A DNA stretch of 7,370 bases from Candidatus Zhuqueibacterota bacterium 4484_188 (GTDB taxonomy: Bacteria; Calditrichota; Calditrichia; RBG-13-44-9), in assembly GCA_002049825.1 (NCBI GenBank), contig MVCZ01000161.1:1-7370 (forward strand), in the 5' to 3' direction. Shown one piece after another: positions 4,568 through 7,370 of the stretch. How positions within the stretch are numbered: the stretch's first letter is position 1; every line of letters starts with the position of its first letter. The notes under the pieces were generated by a model that was not told the origin of the DNA, searched no databases, and saw only the letters and a program-made list of their open reading frames with translations. A program made the translations under genes and the position numbers.

Positions 4568-5914
4568 TTATTTTGCCAAAAGCATTTTTTTAACCAGCCT
4601 TTTATCTCCCGCGGTTAATTGGTAAACATAAATTTCGCTGGAAACCGGATTGCCGGATTGGTTGGCGCCGTTCCAGTTTACCCGGTGAACGCCTTTTTCG
4701 GTAAAACCGTTCAGCAGGGTTGCCACCTTCTCGCCGGTGAGTGAATAAACGGTCAGTGAGACGTTTTGGTCGGTCGGTAAATAAAAGCTAATAGTGGTGG
4801 TCGGGATGAACGGGTTGGGGTAATTGGCAAATAGACCGAGTTTTGCCGGGGCAAGGGTAGAACTAAAATCCGCAAAGCGTTTCGATTTGGAAGAGTTACC
4901 TGCTTCAAATGTATTTACTTCGTTGGAAAAATCAGAAGCATTGTTTACATCATCTACCGCTTTTGTCTTATAGTATACCCCACCAGCCGGCGTACCGATG
5001 CCGGCAATCGTAACCTGTTCATCAACGTAATAATTATTTGTCACATTGAGTGCTATCCGAATATATTCATTATCGTATAGCTCCCGGTAGCGCCACACAT
5101 CGTAATGGGCAAAATCCCGTTCGGTGTTGGCATCCCAATGGAGAGTAGGGTGCTGACCGGGCATGCCGATTAAATACAAATTCCTGGGCGGCGCCGGGTT
5201 GCCGTCGTGTTTGAACACATAAATAGCACCGTTGCCAAGAATTGAGGGAACACTGAAAGCAACGCTTAGCCCGCCGCTATTCTCAATATCGGCTAAGCGC
5301 AGTGAATGGATCTCGGCATAAGGTAAAAAATAGTCGATATACTGCCCGGGGGTATCTTGAAATAACGGCGCACTATGCGTATTTATCCAGATGGAAATTC
5401 TTCCCACGGATTCGGCAATAACCAGGTCGTTCCACCCGTCATTATTCATATCGCCTATTTCAACATCCCTGACATCGTCACCAAAAAAACCACTGCTGAT
5501 TTCATAATCGTAAGTGGTGTGGATGGTTCCTTCCATATTCAGGTATATTCGCAATTTACCATCATCTCTTACCACGATCAAATCCGGGTAGTCGTCATAA
5601 TTCACATCACCGACTTCTACCTGTATAGCAGGCGAACCGGCGTCAATGGTGGTGGGGGAGCCAAGAATGCCATTTGAATTTTTCCTGATTTTGACATAAC
5701 GCCCGTTTACAAAAGTTACCAGGTCGTAAAAGTTATGGGAAATATCCAAATCCGCCAGTTTCATATACCCGGGCTGTTCGGAAATGGTTTGGATGGGGGT
5801 AGTATCAAAAGTGCCATTACCAATATTTCTAAAAATTTTTATTTCATTACCCGTAAACAAAGACAAATCATCTTTAGAATCATTAGTAATTTTCCCAAGG
5901 GTATTTGATTCACC
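4568..5914 (-). CDS. FG-GAP repeat / fibronectin-III-like protein with T9SS type A sorting domain, C-terminal part of an interrupted gene
   Basis: This is the largest open stretch (about 448 codons from after the TGA at 5917-5915 to TAA at 4568). The first possible start inside it is TTG at 5866, which has no ribosome site. It is in the same frame as the signal-peptide ORF at 6325, so all of 6325-4568 (586 codons) is one gene with two nonsense codons. Visible domains are FG-GAP/VCBS-type repeats with calcium-loop-like motifs (GDVNYDDYPDLIVV, GDMNNDGWNDLVIA), then a fibronectin-III-like region (PAPPRNLYLIG to DFSNEVNTF). Last is a T9SS type A C-terminal sorting domain (NYPNPFIPTTTISF, LTVYSLTGEKVATLLNGF, HRVNWNGANQSGNPVSS, VKKMLLAK). 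Such proteins are exported by Sec, then by T9SS, and anchored or released at the cell surface; the substrate or partner is unknown. In the sorting domain SSEIYVYQL has Glu where the family usually has Gly. Confidence 0.85.
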   Translation of the reverse strand, partial: GESNTLGKITNDSKDDLSLFTGNEIKIFRNIGNGTFDTTPIQTISEQPGYMKLADLDISHNFYDLVTFVNGRYVKIRKNSNGILGSPTTIDAGSPAIQVEVGDVNYDDYPDLIVVRDDGKLRIYLNMEGTIHTTYDYEISSGFFGDDVRDVEIGDMNNDGWNDLVIAESVGRISIWINTHSAPLFQDTPGQYIDYFLPYAEIHSLRLADIENSGGLSVAFSVPSILGNGAIYVFKHDGNPAPPRNLYLIGMPGQHPTLHWDANTERDFAHYDVWRYRELYDNEYIRIALNVTNNYYVDEQVTIAGIGTPAGGVYYKTKAVDDVNNASDFSNEVNTFEAGNSSKSKRFADFSSTLAPAKLGLFANYPNPFIPTTTISFYLPTDQNVSLTVYSLTGEKVATLLNGFTEKGVHRVNWNGANQSGNPVSSEIYVYQLTAGDKRLVKKMLLAK

Positions 5915-6106
5915 TCACGGCAGGTTATTTTGCTGCAGGCTCAGGCTGTTGTTTACATTCCACATGACTTCGCTGCGGTTTTCGTAAACCGTTACCAGGT
6001 CGCGGTCAGCGCTGTTGCGCAGGTGTCCGTAAGCCAGGTCGAAAATATTATAATTGTAATCGGTCGTATAGACGTGGTACGTATTAAAATTGCCGGCCCC
6101 GTCATT
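5915..6106 (-). pseudogene. Middle segment of the interrupted FG-GAP protein, between two nonsense codons
   Basis: After the TAG at 6109-6107 the same frame stays open for 63 codons: NDGAGNFNTYHVYTTDYNYN, then ...DLAYGHLRNSADRDLVTVYE, ending NNSLSLQQNNLP before TGA at 5917-5915. The text is typical FG-GAP repeat sequence (NDGAGNF followed by a D-x-D-x-D-like element), so this is coding sequence of the same gene and not an intergenic gap. It has no start codon with a ribosome site. Both stops fit a Trp TGG changed by one G-to-A step, and the TGA also fits an Arg CGA; either suggests recent nonsense mutation or base-calling error. Confidence 0.75.
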
Positions 6107-6325
6107 CTAGTTCACATGCAGGTTATTCAGATCCGGGAAATAGGTGCTGTTCCTGCCGATGGTTACATCCAGGTAACTGTCGTTATTGATGTCCTCAAAT
6201 TCAATCGGTTCGGTAGTCTGTTGGGACATACTATAGACCTGGTACTGGGTGACAATATACTGCCCGTACCCTAAGGAAGTAAAAACAAGCAGAAAAAGCG
6301 CTAAAAGAATCGGATAGACTTTCAT
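6107..6325 (-). CDS. Signal peptide and first FG-GAP repeat of the interrupted T9SS-sorted protein (ends at nonsense codon)
   Basis: ATG at 6325 is preceded by GAAGGAG with a good seven-base spacing, so the start is firm. The first 21 residues are a Sec signal peptide (MKVYPILLALFLLVFTSLGY, then Gly-Gln as the likely cleavage region). Residues 43-57 hold an FG-GAP repeat, FEDINNDSYLDVTIG, with the D-x-N-x-D calcium-loop pattern. The frame ends at TAG (codon 73) right after NNLHVN, but the next codons encode NDGAGNF, the normal continuation of this repeat. The short product is therefore a truncation and not a natural small protein. TAG ends ribH properly, so wholesale recoding of TAG is unlikely. 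Confidence 0.8.
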   Translation of the reverse strand: MKVYPILLALFLLVFTSLGYGQYIVTQYQVYSMSQQTTEPIEFEDINNDSYLDVTIGRNSTYFPDLNNLHVN

Positions 6326-6374
6326 TTTTCTTCTCCTTCATGGTTAATGGTTCGGTTAATTGAAAAAAACTATT

Positions 6375-6398
6375 TTAAATAAATTGAAACACAAGCAT
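6375..6398 (-). CDS. Seven-codon leader ORF with a very strong ribosome site
   Basis: ATG at 6398 opens Met-Leu-Val-Phe-Gln-Phe-Ile then TAA. It has a perfect extended Shine-Dalgarno at the right distance (see the next entry). It lies in the 88-base gap between two T9SS-sorted protein genes, 50 bases ahead of the next gene's ATG. It could be a leader peptide that loads ribosomes onto the mRNA, or simply a by-product of the SD motif. Confidence 0.35.
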   Translation of the reverse strand: MLVFQFI

Positions 6399-6403
6399 AC
6401 GTA

Positions 6404-6414
6404 CCACCTCCTTT
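6404..6414 (-). promoter_or_regulatory. Extended Shine-Dalgarno overlapping the stop of the upstream gene
   Basis: AAAGGAGGTGG reads as an almost full complement of the 16S rRNA 3' tail. Its first A is the last base of the TGA stop of the upstream gene, and it sits five bases before the ATG of the seven-codon frame. It is much stronger than the ribosome sites of the real genes here. Confidence 0.6.
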
Positions 6415-7370
6415 CAGCGGATTAACAGCATTTTTTTGGTTTGGGTAAACCGGCTGCCGGAAATACGGTAAAAATACACCCCGCTGCCCACCGCTTTACC
6501 CTGTTCATTTAAACCATTCCAGGTTACTTCGTTTAAACCGGGATGGCTTCTTATTTGGGAGTATTTTCTGATTAATCTGCCGTTGATATCGAATATTTGC
6601 CAATCTATTTTTCTTATTTTGGTAGCATTAAATCGGATAATTGTTGCCTGGTTAAAAGGATTAGGAAAATTCTGAAATAATTGAAAATTTCCAGGCGCAT
6701 TGGCAGTTGAAGTTATTCCACTAATTGTCGTTTTCTCCAGGTCAAAAAGAGCTGTCCCGTTGTAACCTACTTTTTTATACACAATATTCTCTTTAGAATC
6801 CATATCGGTATCTAATATTTCAAAAAAATGGATGTAACTCTCCGGATCGTGGAACGGAGCATTGTAAATACTCTGAAAATTGTTATCAGGTTGTCTTTTT
6901 AGAATGTTTATGAAATAATAAATGACATGTAAATTAAAATCAAAATAAGCAGCTGCTTTAGTTACATATTTTTTCCCATTAATCCTAGTTGTCTTTACAG
7001 TGCTCCCATCAGTATTGTATAAAGTTGAGTCAACCGACAGTATTTGGTAATGATCCGGGTAATCGGATTTCATGTAATACATTCCGCCATAACCGGCGCC
7101 CACCCCGGTCACAAACACTTCGTTTAACCCGTCGCCGTCTAAATCGTCGATAACAGAAAAAGAGGGATCGATGGGATAGGGATGGTGGAAGGTGCGGGAA
7201 ATAAACTGTTGATTTATGGGATCGTATTCCTCGTAATACAGGGTATTGGGGCTGGGCGGCCATAGTTGCGCATAACCGGGCAAGATGTCCAGCCAGCCGT
7301 CGTTATCCATATCCCTGGCGGCAAAACTGTAATAATCCGGACCGAAAGTTTTGCTCGCCACCTGGTAAAA
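6414..7370 (-). CDS. FG-GAP repeat protein with T9SS type A sorting domain, C-terminal part (partial, runs off window)
   Basis: The frame is open to the window edge (318 codons visible up to the stop; residues F-Y-Q precede the GTG at 7361), so the true start and signal peptide lie outside. FG-GAP/VCBS-type repeats with calcium-loop patterns are seen: ARDMDNDGWLDILPGYA, IDDLDGDGLNEVFVTG and the weaker ILDTDMDSKENIVYKK. A typical T9SS type A sorting domain forms the last 90 or so residues: FQLFQNFPNPFNQATIIRF, WQIFDINGRLIRKY, NEVTWNGLNEQGKAVGSGVY, then FYRISG and TKKMLLIR. It is a surface-delivered, repeat-rich protein of unknown ligand. It has the same architecture as the gene after it, suggesting a local cluster of related exported proteins. 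It ends with TGA, which overlaps a strong ribosome site. Confidence 0.88.
   Translation of the reverse strand, partial: FYQVASKTFGPDYYSFAARDMDNDGWLDILPGYAQLWPPSPNTLYYEEYDPINQQFISRTFHHPYPIDPSFSVIDDLDGDGLNEVFVTGVGAGYGGMYYMKSDYPDHYQILSVDSTLYNTDGSTVKTTRINGKKYVTKAAAYFDFNLHVIYYFINILKRQPDNNFQSIYNAPFHDPESYIHFFEILDTDMDSKENIVYKKVGYNGTALFDLEKTTISGITSTANAPGNFQLFQNFPNPFNQATIIRFNATKIRKIDWQIFDINGRLIRKYSQIRSHPGLNEVTWNGLNEQGKAVGSGVYFYRISGSRFTQTKKMLLIR

Noticed and set aside
5915..6109. Genetic code change (TAG and TGA both read as Trp)
   Set aside because: TAG ends ribH at the normal family C-terminus, and TGA ends ribD and the upstream sorting-domain protein at their normal ends, so both codons act as stops here.
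1..7370. CRISPR array, tRNA/rRNA genes, insertion sequences, phage or toxin-antitoxin genes
   Set aside because: Read for on both strands: no regularly spaced direct repeats, no cloverleaf or rRNA-like segments, no transposase or integrase motifs, and no terminal inverted repeats were seen.

Overview
The window reads like a chromosomal segment of a T9SS-bearing bacterium of the FCB superphylum (Calditrichota, Ignavibacteriota, KSB1 or a similar lineage; phylum is inference). The grounds are secreted FG-GAP/VCBS-type proteins ending in type A C-terminal sorting domains, Sec signal peptides and moderate GC. Every gene I can support lies on the minus strand, so transcription runs from high to low coordinates.

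Layout in transcription order. (1) 7370-6414: 3' part of a secreted FG-GAP/T9SS-sorted protein, cut by the window edge. (2) 6413-6326: short gap with a very strong Shine-Dalgarno followed by a 7-codon open frame. (3) 6325-4568: a second secreted FG-GAP + fibronectin-III-like + T9SS-sorted protein in one continuous frame, interrupted by two nonsense codons (TAG at codon 73, TGA at codon 137). (4) 4566-4534: a hairpin closing that unit. (5) 4357-4121: a regulatory region with a sigma70-type promoter, a full FMN riboswitch and an intrinsic terminator. (6) 4079-803: the riboflavin operon ribD - ribE - ribBA - ribH. (7) 598-1: the 5' end of a secreted beta-propeller-like protein.

The operon covers the dedicated steps from GTP and ribulose 5-phosphate to riboflavin. 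RibBA makes the pyrimidine precursor and the four-carbon unit, RibD deaminates and reduces the pyrimidine, RibH makes lumazine, and RibE dismutates lumazine to riboflavin. The FMN riboswitch with its terminator would shut the operon off when FMN is plentiful.

The striking point is that ribD and ribH look intact while ribE and ribBA each carry an internal out-of-frame deletion relative to their families. About 45 residues are missing from ribE between its two lumazine-binding repeats, and about 75-80 residues are missing from ribBA across the RibB/RibA linker. With the two nonsense codons in the upstream secreted protein, this makes four lesions in about 4.5 kb. That means either real gene decay or, at least as likely, an assembly, amplification or consensus problem. 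I see no CRISPR array, tRNA, rRNA, insertion sequence or phage gene, and I do not identify a convincing new system. The items worth following are the lesion pattern, the strong-SD mini-ORF leader, and small regulatory-looking repeats.
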